A stretch of 64,000 bases of DNA from Anniella stebbinsi (GCA_029215795.1 JARDYH010000007.1:102935263-102999262); one strand, 5' to 3'. Positions 1 to 11,550 are shown, counted from the stretch's first letter. A program made the numbers and translations. Notes: a model not told the origin generated them from the sequence alone.

Positions 1-88
1 AAGTTTGAGGTTAGGTATGACAAGCGATATCCATAAATCTTATCTATCGTTAAGTTTGAGGTTAGGTATGACAAGCGATATCTATAAA
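1..88. repeat. 51-bp tandem duplication
   Basis: A 51-bp unit starting AAGTTTGAGGTTAGG occurs at 1-51 and again from 52. The second copy matches for about 37 bases with one change (TATCC versus TATCT). The left copy may continue outside the window. No coding potential. Confidence 0.85.
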
Positions 89-135
89 ATGTTAATAGAA
101 ACACCTTAATTTCAGTACCACCAACAGAAAAAAAG

Positions 136-290
136 CTTTGATTCTAAGAAAAAAAATAGAAAAAAAATAAAACCTTTGACTTGTGCAAAGCGCGGGAAAA
201 TTCAAAAACTGCAATTCTAAGATGCCATTGATTCTAAGATGCACCCCATTTTTAGATACGTTTATATGGGGGAGTGTCTTAGAATCAAAG
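136..290. mobile_element. possible small DNA-transposon remnant with 14-bp inverted ends
   Basis: CTTTGATTCTAAGA at 136-149 is matched exactly in reverse complement by TCTTAGAATCAAAG at 277-290. A further GATTCTAAGATGC copy lies inside, near 229-241. The paired ends around an AT-rich centre suggest a short non-autonomous element. I cannot assign a superfamily and see no clear target duplication. Confidence 0.4.
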
Positions 291-374
291 AAATGCGGTA
301 GGTTTGTTTGCAGTGTCCTTATGGGTCAAGGAAGAACACAAAGGTTACCTCCGTGTTCTGCTGCAAAATCCTGA

Positions 375-904
375 ACAGGGATAGAGAGATTCAATGGTGC
401 ACAGCATCTGAATCCCCCTCCTGACCTCACAGGCTGAATCCAGAGGAAAGTCAGCCACATATATTTGGAGCTAGTGTATGATTGCAGGTGTTTGCTGGAA
501 GGTATGTGGAGTGATGTCCTCCTACCTGATGGGGACCTCACACTTTTTTTGTCCCTTATTAGCCTTTATTCTCCTGAGATTAGTCCACAAGGTCAGGAGA
601 GTAGCAGTCTTATTGATACAGGTCTATGCTTACCATGTCACAGGGCAATCATAAGGATATATGGCTATTCTATGTAGGCCTAGTTCTCACTGAAATGAGT
701 GTTTCAGACTGCAGGTGGGGACTCAAATGCATTTTGAAGCTGCGAATCTCCTCCTCCAAACCCATAGACAGAGTTATAAGCATAGAGGATAGGCAGAGCA
801 CAACCCATAGGATTATACCCTTAGTTATTTTAGGCTTAGTTCTCAAGTAGTTAGTAAATGGGTGTGTGGGCTGTATTACATCAGACTGCAGTTGGGGACT
901 GAAT
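375..904. other. unannotated intergenic stretch with a weak internal duplication
   Basis: I see no gene here. Two related segments (about 678-722 and 833-900) share 'GGCYTAGTTCTCA' and 'CAGACTGCAG.TGGGGACT', which looks like an old imperfect duplication. Short open frames are chance. Confidence 0.4.
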
Positions 905-1035
905 GTTCTAGTCCAGGGATGGGCAATTTATGGCCTTTCAGATGTTTTGGCCAGAAATTCCATTATTCCTCATCATTAACTATGATGGGAGTTGTAAGCC
1001 AAAACATCTGGAGAGTCACAAGTTGGCCTCTCCTG
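905..1035. mobile_element. palindromic MITE-like repeat, copy 1
   Basis: This copy has the arrangement seen again near 19.1, 27.1 and 58.8 kb: a 'gggcaa/ggggaa' start, a segment like 'ACTACAATTCCCATCA', a short middle, then 'TGATGGGAGTTGTA', 'ACATCTGGAG' and an inverted end. The two halves are rough reverse complements. It resembles a very common squamate hAT-type non-autonomous element; the family name is not certain. Confidence 0.55.
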
Positions 1036-1047
1036 TTCTAGATAAAA

Positions 1048-1367
1048 TAGGGTGACCAGATAAAATCCAGGTCAGGGCTCCTGTAACTTTAACAGTTGTA
1101 CAGAAAAGGGAATTTCAGCCAGTGTCATTTGTATGCAATTAGTTCCTGGTGAAATTCCCTCTTCATCAAAACAGTTAAAGTTGCAGGGGCCCTGCCTTCT
1201 TTTGTATATGGTCACTCTAGTACAGTGCCTGCACCTTTAACTGTTGTGATGAAGAGGGAATTTCACCAGGAACTAATTGCATACGAATGACACTGGCTGA
1301 AATTCCCTTTTCTCTATAACTGTTAAAGTTACATGAGCCCTGACCTGGATTTTATCTGGTCATCCTA
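1048..1367 (+). mobile_element. 320-bp double-palindrome hAT-like element, copy 1
   Basis: It starts TAGGGTGACC and ends in the inverse GGTCATCCTA. Each half is itself a palindrome (TTTAACAGTTG...CAACAGTTAA; GGGAATTTCA...TGAAATTCCC), and the halves face each other around a centre with a third GGTCACTCTA end. Six other copies lie in this window. TAGGGTGACC-type ends and the 8-bp target duplications of sister copies point to hAT. No duplication is visible around this copy. No transposase is encoded. Confidence 0.75.
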
Positions 1368-1429
1368 TGTTACATGCATCACCATAGGCTTCCTTTCAAG
1401 GGCCCCAGAATTCTGAACATAGGCAGGTG

Positions 1430-2005
1430 TGATTGATGATAAAACTTTATTGTTTCACCCAGTGGTTACAAGTATAGTAAAAAACAAGAGTAAGACAAAT
1501 CATACATTCTGCAAGAGGGTCTTCTCAGTTGTGGCACCTCACATGTGGACTGGCCTTCCCAGGAAAGCTCCATTGGCACACAATCTGATATCCTTTTGGT
1601 GCCAGGCAAAGACCTTCTTATTTTCCTAAGCTTTGCAGCATGCAACCTATCTGTTTTTAATCCAACAATCTTTTATTGTTTTCTACTCATATTATGGTTT
1701 TGTATGTTACTGCACTGCTCTTGTATATTTAAGGCTGCATCCAATGTTGCCTGAGTGGACTTCTGCTCATGCAATGGGATTTCCCTTTCCTCCCCCAATC
1801 TTCTCCAGATGGAACCCCAACCCTCCCGACCAGATGTGGGGTGTGTGCAGCGCTCCGTGGGGGGGGGGGGGCGGGGAATTCATTCTGCCAGCAGGGCTTA
1901 TTCCACTGGCAAATAGGACAAACCCTTATTTTCAAATACTCTTTTTACTATCTTGTGAGTCTTCCTGAGAGGGTTTCAGCTGAAGTGCGGCATATAAACA
2001 AATGA
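1430..2005 (+). mobile_element. L2-type LINE 3' end
   Basis: Plus-strand translation near 1500-1625 reads like the C-terminal end of L2/CR1 ORF2 ('FSVVAPHMWTGLPRKAPLAH', then 'SFWCQAKTFLF'). The segment ends near 2005 with a 3'-tail signature (GCGGCATATAAACAAATGAT) common to L2-type elements of squamates. A 13-G run sits at 1859-1871. Heavily 5' truncated and not functional. Confidence 0.6.
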
Positions 2006-2398
2006 TGCTGCCCGAAGAGTCCGATTGCACTGGCATTTGACAGTCTGGGAACGAAGGCTGAGGCTCTCTGCGTGGAACTGGGAGCTTTCAGTCAAGAGAA
2101 GGTATTTCTGGTTGAGAGAAGCTTTTATGCTGAGTGAGCTGCTGTGAAATTATGGCTCCATCCGGAGGCTGTATTTTACTCAGCAAGTGACTCTATCTTT
2201 AGAATTGACGTCTCTGGTGTCTTTCTGGTTCAACCCATTTCAAATGCTGACTCTACTACATGGCTTCTTGTTTATCATTTCTAGCACCAAGATGGCTGAA
2301 GTAATGTCAGGCAAAGGAAAGCAATGGGTGAAACTCTCAGAAGGTATTGAAAAGCATTGTCAGAGAAATTAAGACAAAACTATGTAAAGATGAAGTGG

Positions 2399-2436
2399 AC
2401 TTTATTTATTTATTTATTCATTCATTCATTCATTTA
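2399..2436. repeat. (TTTA)n/(TTCA)n microsatellite
   Basis: About five TTTA units are followed by four TTCA units. Confidence 0.9.
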
Positions 2437-2490
2437 TACTACTCCCATACTGCTTAATATTTTGAAATTTCTAACTGGTTTACATTGAGC

Positions 2491-2834
2491 ATCATCACAC
2501 AGGCGGAAATCGTGTTCCCTTACCATCGCTTCTCCGCCCCTGTGTTAGTGCCTCATTACTTCCTCTTCTGCCCAGAGGGTAAAGAGGAAGTAAACAAAGA
2601 CCACATGGCCCATTCAAGGGCTGTTTTAATCGCACAGCTTTTCCTGCACACAGCAGGAGATCACGGCACATTCCGTTTTAAAAACAAAGTCGGATTGAAA
2701 GGGGTCTATTTTGTGACAGAAAAACAAGTGGAAGGAGCGGGGAGTGCGCAGGAGGTGGATATCGTTGTCTAAAGGACGTGCACACATCCGTAAGTGGGCA
2801 GTAGCGAGCGTGCGATAAAATGCTCGTCTGATGA
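2491..2834 (-). mobile_element. MITE-like family 'CATTTTAT', copy 1 (reverse)
   Basis: Read on the minus strand it begins TCATCAGACGAGCATTTTAT and closely follows the copy at 11551-11870, including 'CTCCTGCTGTGTGCAGGAAAAG' in shortened form and a TTTACTTCCTCTTT...AGAGGAAGTAATGAGG inverted segment. The far end reads, on the plus strand, ATCATCACACAGGCGG, which is loosely inverted to the start. Non-coding and CpG-containing. Superfamily not determined. Confidence 0.6.
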
Positions 2835-3362
2835 ACCTCATTATCAGTATATATAATATGATATAAAAACCCAATATAAAAACAATATAAAATAATAAAA
2901 ACATTAAGCAGTTACAACAAGAGTGACAGTAGAACAGAGCATAATCGATTACAAGTCAGGGAAAACGTGAGTAAATAAATAACACCTTCAAGAAGTGTTT
3001 AAAGGTTGCCACAGTTTCCACCTCTGAAACCACATGTGGGAGAGCATCCCAGAGGGTGGGTGCACTATCGAGAAGCACCTCTTATCTGTCATTACCTGGC
3101 AACACTCGGTTGGTCGTGGAGATCCACACCCTAGCCCTGAACCACGCTGGCTGCTTCTCCAAGATCAGAAGGCTTCGAGCCTATCTACACAGTACCTTGG
3201 AACATTTTAAATAGTATTTTAAAACGTTCCGAATAGGTGCGTTCCAAAACGTCTTAGGCCACATCACTGAGTACTCACGTTACAGGAGAAAAATTCTTCA
3301 GTCTTCAAAGCGGTGTGTGCGGTCTCACACCCTTCTGTCCGTCTCTTTCTCTTTTGTTTTTA
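2835..3362. other. intergenic stretch, AT-rich then probable old LINE remnant
   Basis: There is no gene. The AT-rich segment near 2850-2990 and the following 'GAGAGCATCCCAGAGGGTGGG' region resemble a worn minus-strand LINE 3' region, but identity is uncertain. Confidence 0.3.
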
Positions 3363-3500
3363 CAATGAGTTTAGGGCAAGGCATTGTGGGCGCTCCTCTT
3401 TCATTCCCTAGCTTTCAATGAGTTTAGGGCAAGGCATTGTGGGCGCTCCTCTTTCATTCCCTAGCTTTCAATGAGTATAGGGCTAAGCATTGTGGGTGTT
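3363..3500. repeat. 53-bp tandem repeat, about 2.6 units
   Basis: Unit CAATGAGTTTAGGGCAAGGC... starts at 3363, 3416 and 3469. The first two units are identical over 53 bp. The third diverges after about 30 bp (GCATTGTGGGTG). Confidence 0.9.
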
Positions 3501-4649
3501 GTAGTTCACTCGCCCACTTCCTCCTTAGCCCCTCTTTCTTCCCCACCAATCAACGGCTAAGCATTTGGGCGCTGGTAAACGAAGCACTGCCCCCACAAAT
3601 CACAAATGGTAAGGAAGAACACATTATTTTACTTAAAATGATTTATTAAAAGTAAAAACCACTGTATATAGCTGAAGTGAGTTTAAAACAACCTCGGGTA
3701 TGCATCGTTCAAGAGAGTGCGTCATGTGGCCCAAAGAGTTTTCGTAACCCTTATAAAACATTATAAAGCTAGTGAGTAGATCAGTTCTTAGATGCTGTCA
3801 TCAACCTCAGAGACATCAACAGAGAGGGGGGAAAGGGGGTGTTCCACTGGGTATGGGGGGGGAGACTGGAGAGGCCACGATACGATTCATCCTGAGCCTC
3901 CTCCAGCCTCCTTCCCTCCCCCTCCAAAGGACCCTTGCTAAATAGTCTGAAAAGCCTTTCTAGGGAAAAACTCAAAAGAACTTAGGGCAGGGAGGCAAAA
4001 GATTGCCTCTGCCACGCCTCTCACCCCACTGGTTTCAACCCTGCAGGGCATAGGAATTCCAGAAGCCTCCAAGTTTAGGGCTTCTGAGTAGTGAGGGTGC
4101 CTCCCCATAGAATTGTATCCTTAAATATTTAACATTGATCAAGTCCTAAACATTTAAGTGTATGTACAAATTAAAGGAGAATATGGTGCTAATTGTTACT
4201 GCTACTAATGGTTACTAATCAAAGTGGTAGGAATTTAAATTTAAGATGTAGCCATACCATGAGGTAAAGTAAAGAAAACAGTTACAACCCATGGGGGGGG
4301 GGGGATATTCCACAAGTGACTTCTTCTATGAAACCCCCATTGAAATCTATGGGGGCTGCTCAAAAATACAGTATTATATTTCACAAATTATGCACTTTTC
4401 TCATGTCAAGAGCCATCTTTGGTATAAAAATAATAACAAACTGGCTGAATGTCTGTTTGAGTGCAGGTCATTTGCCCTTGCTCCAGGAAGCTGATAGCAC
4501 AAACCCCCAAAAGCAAAAGAAATGCCGGAGGATGTTTTAAAATATTTTCAAAATTCCTTAATCAAAGACCAAGGGATTAATATGTTTAGGAAAGGAGAAC
4601 CAATTGAAGTAAATGGGGTTAAAATTGCTACATTGGCAAATATTTGAAA
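3501..4649. other. intergenic, no gene seen
   Basis: Contains only short chance open frames and a 12-G run at 4293-4304. I recognise no repeat family with confidence. Confidence 0.35.
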
Positions 4650-4975
4650 GTTTGTCACACAGAGGAGGACCAGGATCTCTTTTCGATCAACCCAGAGTGC
4701 AGAACACGGAATAATGGGCTCAAGTTACAGGAAGCCAGAGTCCAGCTGGACATCAGGAAAAACTTCCTGACTGTTAGAGCGGTATGACAATGGAACCAAT
4801 GACCTAGGGAGGTGGTGGGCTCTTCCACCCTAGAGGCCTTCAAGAGGCAGCTGGACAACCATCTGTCAGGGATGCTTTAAGGTAGATTCCTGCACTGAGC
4901 AGGGGGTTGGACTCGATGGCCTTATAGGCCCCTTCCAACACTACTATTCTACGATTCTATGATTCTATGATCTTC
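4650..4975 (+). mobile_element. CR1 LINE 3' end
   Basis: The segment reads as a CR1 3' end: 'GGAAAAACTTCCTGACTGT', 'GTGGGCTCTTCCACCCTAGA', 'CAAGAGGCAGCTGGACAACC', 'GGTTGGACTCGATGGCCTTA', and a tail of repeated ATTCTATGA-like octamers (4945-4973). That tail is diagnostic of CR1. 5' truncated and non-coding. Confidence 0.9.
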
Positions 4976-5194
4976 CAATGATTATATTATGTTGATGAAT
5001 TTTTGGTTCATGAAAAGAGATTTCAATATATATGGAATGGTAGTTGGAGTGTCTCTTCATTATAAAGGAATTTGGATAAAAATGAATACTGCAAATGAAG
5101 AAAGAGAATTTATGAAGGATTTTTTAAATGAGCAAGTGGCAACAGGATGAAAGAAAGTTTGTTTTTCCATAAAATCAGAAATCTGCCACATAGA

Positions 5195-5530
5195 GCTCTA
5201 TCCGACAAGCGTTTTATTGCACACTTGTTACTGGACACTCACGGATTTTTGTGGGTCCCTATCATGATGTCATTTGCCTCCCGCCCCTTCTAGCCTTCTT
5301 CGTACCACAAAAAAGCCACCCCATTAAGTCCGATTTATTTTTAAAGACGGAAGTTGCCGCTATCTCTTGCTGTGTGCAGAAGCAGCAGGATCAAAATGGC
5401 CCACTAAATGGGCCGCGTGCACTTTGTTTACTTCCTCTTTCAAAAGAGGAAGTAATGAGGGACAAACACGCGGGTGGAGAAGTGATGGTAAGGAAACGCG
5501 GTTTCTCCCTGCGTGGTGAATGCTTATAGT
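5195..5530 (+). mobile_element. MITE-like family 'CATTTTAT', copy 2
   Basis: Starts near 'GACAAGCGTTTTATTGCACAC' (shortened here) and ends near 'GGTAAGGAAACGCGGTTTCTCC'. It shares with 2491-2834 and 11551-11870 the TCCGAYTT...ATCTC.TGCTG.GTGCAG block and the ACTTCCTCTTT...AAGAGGAAGTAATGAGG inverted segment. No coding capacity. Confidence 0.6.
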
Positions 5531-6875
5531 ACTTCTGCTCTGTTGCAGTACAGCCACTCATTGACCTCTTGTTATTTTTCATGCAGTTAGAGTGACATGT
5601 TCCTCATATTGTATTTCTTGTTTCTTGTTATTTCTCCCTAGCTTTGTGGTTTTCACACCGATCCTATTTCTGAGTGTGACAAGTGCCAGCAAACTGAGGT
5701 CTGAATGAGACTCATCTCCCAGTGGTGTGTTATTTTCCACTGACTTCTTGCTTTTTGTCTTTCTCAGGGTGCAGCCAGAGAAGTTCGTGCTTTTTAATCC
5801 TTCCCCTTCTGACTCTTTTTCTGCTAAAGATCGTTCTCATCATGCTTATTTTCCTCCAGTGGGGGAAAAGGTGTAGATACTTGGATCTTTTCCCCTGTGG
5901 CACCAAAATGAGTTTGGAGGAATCGATTTTTCATAGAAAAAGAGGTGGAGGGTTAAGGAGTTCATCTGCCCACCTGCTAAGACTGCTGCTGCAGATTGCA
6001 ACTTCCGAGGTTGAATTTTGTAAACGAAAAAAAGGGGGGAATATATGTAAATTAGTATCATGTATAATTTTACCCTGAAGTTTAGTTAAGCACATGCTTG
6101 TTCACCACTTGATGGCTTACAACAGGGATGGTGGACCTCCGGCTCCTGGACGTAATACGGCCCCTGGAGGTTCTGTATCCAACCCACAGCCTCACCTCCC
6201 TCCCTTCCCAAGGGTTCACCACACCAGGCTTTTTATCCTGCAACTTACCAGGCCTTCCCCTTCCGGATTCTTTGTGGAATTAAAATCGTTTCATTACACA
6301 GCCAGTTTTCCTTTTGCTGCCTATTGCTACCTGCCCTTTACACTGGTGGGTGGCACCTGGCCAGATGTTATCAGATGTCAGCAGTATTGTGTACCCACTG
6401 TCCACCCCCTCTGGGGTAGCCCCCCCCGTGCATGATTTTTTCCCCCATTTCAACTTCCTTTCCTCCCCTTTTCATTCCCACTGCTTCCAATCCCTCCCCA
6501 GGCAACTCCTACATGCAAATCACAGTTGCATTCGCAGCTGCAGATGTCTGCCCTCCGCTCCCCCATGTGAGCAAGTCAGTATTGTGCCTGTCAAAGCCAA
6601 CAGTGACATTTTCCTGATTTGAGTATATACTGGGAGAGGGCATTGAGTGAAAGGGGGCTGCAAACATTGCGGGCATTTGGAGCAGCAGCAGCCTCTGCCA
6701 TGCTGGACTAGTGAAACGGCAGTATACTGCACTTCTGAAGTTCCCGGTTTTGTTCCCAGGAGCAAGATGGCGACGGGACTGGCGGTCAAGGGAGGTGTGG
6801 GTGACATTCCTGCCCAATTGTCATCTCTAGGTGATGTCAACACCACACTGCCCAACACCTTCCTACGCAAAGTAT
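5531..6875. other. intergenic with weak hAT-like traces
   Basis: No gene. Around 6121-6180 'ACAGGGATGGTGGACCTCCGG' (shortened) and 'CGGCCCCTGGAGGTTC' resemble a hAT-type terminal region, but no matching right end is obvious. The rest is unrecognised. Confidence 0.3.
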
Positions 6876-7230
6876 GGCCTCCTCCACACGAGACGTTTAA
6901 TGAGCCTTGAAGGCTCATTATAAATTTTACCTACACACGAGCGGAGCGCAAAACGGGCGTACAGGCGCGTTATCTCCCCGATAATGCGCATTTTCGAACG
7001 CGCGTTAAATAGCGACTTTTATTTTGCTCCGGCCGTTAAAGCGCATTTTCGCTGTGTGAACAAGCGATTATGCGCATTAACTACCTGTAAAGTGCTTTTT
7101 GGGCATCTTTTAATGCGCTTCGCCGCTTCTCGCCGCCTCCCGTGCAGAGGGATTAGGCGTAAATGCGCCTCCGCGAAAATGCGCATAATCCCCGAACCAG
7201 GCGCAAAAGCGCATCCTTGTGGAGGGGGCC
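6876..7230 (+). mobile_element. GCGCAT-rich MITE-like element, copy A
   Basis: A 355-bp block opens GGCCTCCTCCACACGAG and closes CTTGTGGAGGGGGCC, forming inverted ends of about 13 bp. The inside is unusually CpG-rich and studded with GCGCAT/ATGCGC and related TTAATGCGC motifs. Related copies lie at 48235 and 55273 (reverse). The trinucleotide TAT flanks both ends, which may or may not be a target duplication. Superfamily unassigned (PIF/Harbinger would be one guess). Confidence 0.7.
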
Positions 7231-8420
7231 TATGTCATAGTGCGATGTCAGCAACAGACGGGTGGGTGATGGTGGATCTATTGCACAGCTGCAAGTAATG
7301 CTGCTTTTTACTCGTACAGAAATACCATGGGGAAAACAGGCAGCAGACGCGGGACCAGCTGCTGGAGGACAATGGCATTGGGTGTTGCACATAGGAAATA
7401 CCATGAATGAAGAACAACAATCGCACTAAAAAAAATGTGTGAAGGAGCCCCAAGCCCTCGCTTCCTGGAGGCTAGTGGGAAGAGGAGACCCCATTGTTAT
7501 CTCTGATTAGTGATCTGAGATAACAGAAGGGATTCCCCTGCATGCCACACCCCCTCCCAACTGGGAACGTTAAACCTTACATCATCTATTGATGCACTGC
7601 ATATGTGAATAGGCCATCATGTGTATATCACTGCAAACACAATGCTTTTCAATGGAGGAACTTCGCATAGAGTGGCATCAAACTTAGAGAAATCATCTTG
7701 AATGTGTGAAATAGCCCTGTGTTGCCATTCAGTACATAAGGCAGTGGTCTGATTTGCACATACTGATAATACATAGTGCAGTTTGCTGAAATCTAGGTTG
7801 TTATTGCATGTGAACCTGTGTTCATCAATATACTGTAGTTTGTTAACCAGCCGCAAACACAAAGAGAACACAGGCTTTGTCCTTGGGTTGTGAACTCTAG
7901 CTTGTTTAAACCATGGGTTGTTTAAATCATGGCTTATTGTTGCATCTGAACCCAGAACCTTTGGTTGTCTCTGGGTTGTTTTCCAGTTCACCCATATGAA
8001 ACAGAGGCAGCTGAAAAGAATGGTCTCAAAATTAAACTGTTTGTCTGGCTGCTTTGCTCTTGCTAGCTCTTTTGCTGAACTAGCTCTTTTGCTGAAGTCT
8101 GCCTGACAATGGTCTCCATCACACCTACTTCTCCCCACACACACCCAGGTTTGCTTCCATAGTTTCCCCCTCCGTTTCCTTAGCAAGTTGAGCGCTGGGC
8201 ACTTTTACATCTGTGCGTTGTTGTGCTCATGTATTTTTCACCTATGTCACTACTATGCCAGCGAAATCTACCACACCGCCCCCTAGGTTCTCCTTCCCCC
8301 TGCAGTTAATTTGTTATAGTTTTGTTCATTTCAAAGGGTGGGTGGGTGAACAATAATTTTAACTAATTTCTTTTGTAAAGGTGGTCAGGTCCCCTCCTTG
8401 GCCCCAAGCCCAAAATGCTT
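7231..8420. other. intergenic, no gene accepted
   Basis: Contains a 189-codon open frame on the minus strand (7617-8186) without recognisable domains, plus repeated GGTTGTTTAAA-type motifs near 7880-7960 that suggest transposon-derived DNA. Confidence 0.3.
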
Positions 8421-8720
8421 ACATCTGTGTAATTTTTAAAGATAAAGAGATGAAACTTGGCATGATGATAGCTCTTAAGGAGGACTTTAGCCATGCCAAG
8501 TTTGAATCAGATCCATTCATGCCTTGATTTTTAGGATTTTTTAAAATCCCCCCCCCCCCGAACCATTCTCCCAATACTCCTCCAATGCAAACTTCCACCT
8601 GTTTGCATTTGTGGAGGATCTGTTTTCCTTTACTTTGATAATGTGCAGCTGTACATCTCCAGTTCATAAAAATAGAGATCTGCTGGGGTCCTCAGGGATG
8701 TGGGCTCCCCCCCCCCCCCG
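8421..8720. repeat. probable dispersed repeat with two C-runs
   Basis: Has 'GAAACTTGGCATGATGATAG', 'GCCAAGTTTGAATCAGATCC' and C-runs at 8548-8559 and 8707-8719. I believe the first two motifs recur in squamate genomes, but no second copy is visible here. Confidence 0.3.
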
Positions 8721-9180
8721 CTCGCTCTGGATTTGTTGTCTAGCAATTTACTGATTTAACGTTTCATCGACTGGGCTCCATTTCTGTGGGCAATGAGGGT
8801 CAGTTGGAGCAGTAAAAAGTCCATTCAACCGATTAAGCACAAGTCCATTCATTCGACATAGTGTGCTGGAGGAGGAGAATCGCCCCACCCTCCCCTTTCG
8901 TCAGCAAGATTCCATTCAAAGCACACGCCCCCAACAAAGGAAAAGGTGAGAGAACAGCACTACATAGAGGCTTAAGGATGCATTAAATCTGCTTGGGGAA
9001 AATAATCCAGACTTTCCCTGCACCAAAATAATACGCAAAAAAGAGGAAAAGATACGAGATGGGTGCAGGACAGGAACGTCATGTGAGTCCCGCGCTGCAA
9101 TATGAGATACCAGATGTGGTGAGAGTGTGTTAAACCACTGGTGTGATGGAGCTCAACATCAGGCAGTCTCCTCTGCTCCC

Positions 9181-9459
9181 CTAACAGTTGTAGAGAAAAG
9201 GGAATTTCAGCCAGTGTTATTTGTATGCAATTAGTTCCTGGTGAAATTCCCTCTTCATCGCAACAGTTAAAGTTGCAGGCACCCTGCCTTCTTTTGTATA
9301 TGGTCACTCTAGTATAGCGCCTGCAACTTTAACTGTTGTGATGAAGAGGGAATATCACCAGGAACTCATTGCATACAAATGACACTAGCTGAAATTCCCT
9401 TTTCTCTACAACTGTTAAAGTTACATGAGCCCTGACCTCCTTTTCATATGGTCAGCCTA
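9181..9459 (+). mobile_element. double-palindrome hAT-like element, copy 2 (left-truncated)
   Basis: Joins the family at the TAACAGTTGTAGAGAAAAGG position and is complete to the right end GGTCAGCCTA. About 40 bp of the left end is missing, so it could not move on its own ends. Confidence 0.7.
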
Positions 9460-9930
9460 ACTATAGGCAGAGAGTTGAATCTCACAGCTGCTACTGAGAG
9501 CACAGTGTGGGAGTTTTCTAGGCCTAGTTCTGACCAGAGAGCATCTGTTCCGAAATACAGGTACCAAGCACAGCTTTAATTATTTGTTTGTGGAATCCAA
9601 TTGTTTATTGGTATGTTGAATCCAATTGACTCACACAGATGCAGATAACTGGGCTTGTGATTAACCCTAGTGATGTTTACCTTCCCACTTGGGATGTTGC
9701 TATCTCGTGATCTTTCTGGGATCCTGCATAGACGCACCACCTCCAATTATCAAATCCTTGACCAAGAATTAACTGTGGAGAAAGAGCTCTCTTTTGCTAT
9801 GTGCCTTTCTCTTCAAGCCTCTGCTCTACATAAGTGACCCATCACTAACATCTTCCCTTTGGTTCACTGCTCCCACCACCACCCCAACCCACCAGAACTC
9901 CAGCAATTAAGACCTCCAGAGTTATCCCAA

Positions 9931-9980
9931 GAGGAGGAGGAGGAGGAGGAGGAGGAGCAGCAGCAGCAGCAGCAGCAGCA
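9931..9980. repeat. (AGG)n followed by (CAG)n
   Basis: Nine GAGGAG-type triplets run directly into about eight CAG triplets. The minus strand reads as a Pro/Ala run in a chance frame. Confidence 0.9.
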
Positions 9981-10710
9981 TGAACTGTAATGGAACATCG
10001 CGCTTCACTTGGATGATTCTCTATTGAGGTGCTCTGTGGAATCCAGGGAACTTCCGCCATAGATAAAGCTGCCCATTGACTCCATGCTGCTACCTGAGAC
10101 AGAGGTGCATGGAGGATGTGGTGAAGATGAGCCCCCACCAGTTACTGCTGGTATGGGTCATATGTCTTTGATTAGTGGAGCAGATCAACTTTCTATGGCT
10201 TTCTCCAAAGTGTACAAAAACAGGATTGATCTCTGAGCAGTCCCAGGGTAAATTTTAGAACTTCCCCCACCCTGGAAGGCTTTCATTTCCGTGTATTGTT
10301 CAATGTGCACTCTTATGCCTAATATGTTTCCAGGCTATAGAACTGGTAAGTATTTTTACGCAATGTTCTGGGGAAGACTTTTATTAATCTAGCTTAAAGA
10401 ACCATTAGTGCGAGCACAACCACTAATTTAACATAGCTTTGTGTGGCTCATCAAGAAGCCAAAACTCAGAAGAGTGGCATCTAATGTCATTCATTCCAAT
10501 CTGAAGAACGATCAGAGACTGTGTTAACATCACACATACAGATTTCTAAGAATTCTTGGAACAGAAAAATATGCTTTCTAAAGAAATGTATCATGCACTA
10601 GCAGGAACTATTGCTTAGATTGATGTACTCCTTTGCAACTGAAGAACAGAGTACCACATGTACTTATCACCCAGATCTTCTCTTACAGCTAGTGTATGGT
10701 ATGATTGAGG
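9981..10710. other. intergenic, nothing recognised
   Basis: No gene, repeat family or RNA is supported here. Confidence 0.3.
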
Positions 10711-11097
10711 CTGTTATCACACGCGTGGTTTTAAGCACACTCACCGCGACTTTGATCCAGATCTCCAGCGAGGGACTCACATGACGTCGTCCCCCTCACG
10801 CTGTTCTCGCACCCTGGGTGCTCCGTTTTTGGTTTCTGTTTCGATTTAACCCCGAATGGACAAAGTCCGTTTCAGGCAAGTTCAGCAGCTGAGCTGAGGT
10901 ATCGGAACAAAACCGACCACGTGTGATCAAAAGGCTACACTCGCATAGGAAACGGAGGGGGAACCCGCAGAAGCAAACCAGGTAGGTGGGCTAAAGGCCT
11001 GAGACTGTAGTTAAAAGGAATTGAGTTTTTAAAATGAAATTAGATACAAGAAGCTTTCCTATCAAAACTTGCTAAGGACGCTTTAACTTAAAAACTA

Positions 11098-11265
11098 ATG
11101 GCTGAAGGACCGCAGGAGGAACCCGTCATTGGGAAGGATGAATGTGAGGGAGATGCTGGCCGAGCAGCCAGTCAAAGAGTGCAGCCACAAGATGACCTGC
11201 AGCAGGACTCGCCACTTACCTGTTCACAGAGGGGGTCCAGTCTGAGGAAAAGGAAGAAAGAGTGA
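11098..11265 (+). pseudogene. short open frame, possible relic of a mobile-element protein
   Basis: A 55-codon frame starts at ATG 11098 and ends in a basic stretch (SLRKRKKE) before TGA. The following 300 bp, in other frames, read proline-rich (for example 'QMPFHHSSVLPAQPHFPALF' around 11430-11490) with interspersed stops. This is what a decayed coding exon of a transposon would look like. The segment stops where the 11551 MITE begins. I cannot name the family, and chance coding is possible. Confidence 0.3.
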
Positions 11266-11550
11266 CAGAGTGCGGCTTGCAAAGGACTTGGTGGGGGCAT
11301 CCCAACAGGCAACAGAACAATCACCATATCATCACCTACAGAGTCCCCTTTGCAGCCACCTGCAGCACCAGTCTTAGAACAACCACGTTTCCCATCATGA
11401 ATAGTGCATCCCCCAGTTCAAATGCCATTCCACCACTCTTCGGTACTCCCAGCTCAACCACATTTCCCTGCACTATTCCATCCCCAAATTCCTGCTCAAG
11501 AGCTCCTGCCCCCAGCCTTTCTGAAAGAGTCAAATTGCAGTCTTTGAGGT

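Noticed and set aside
1..88. Start of a CRISPR-like or satellite array
   Set aside because: Only two units, no spacers, and a vertebrate context.
7617..8186. 189-codon open frame on the minus strand
   Set aside because: No domain or family resemblance. It contains repeat-like GGTTGTTTAAA motifs and no splice context; probably chance in repeat DNA.
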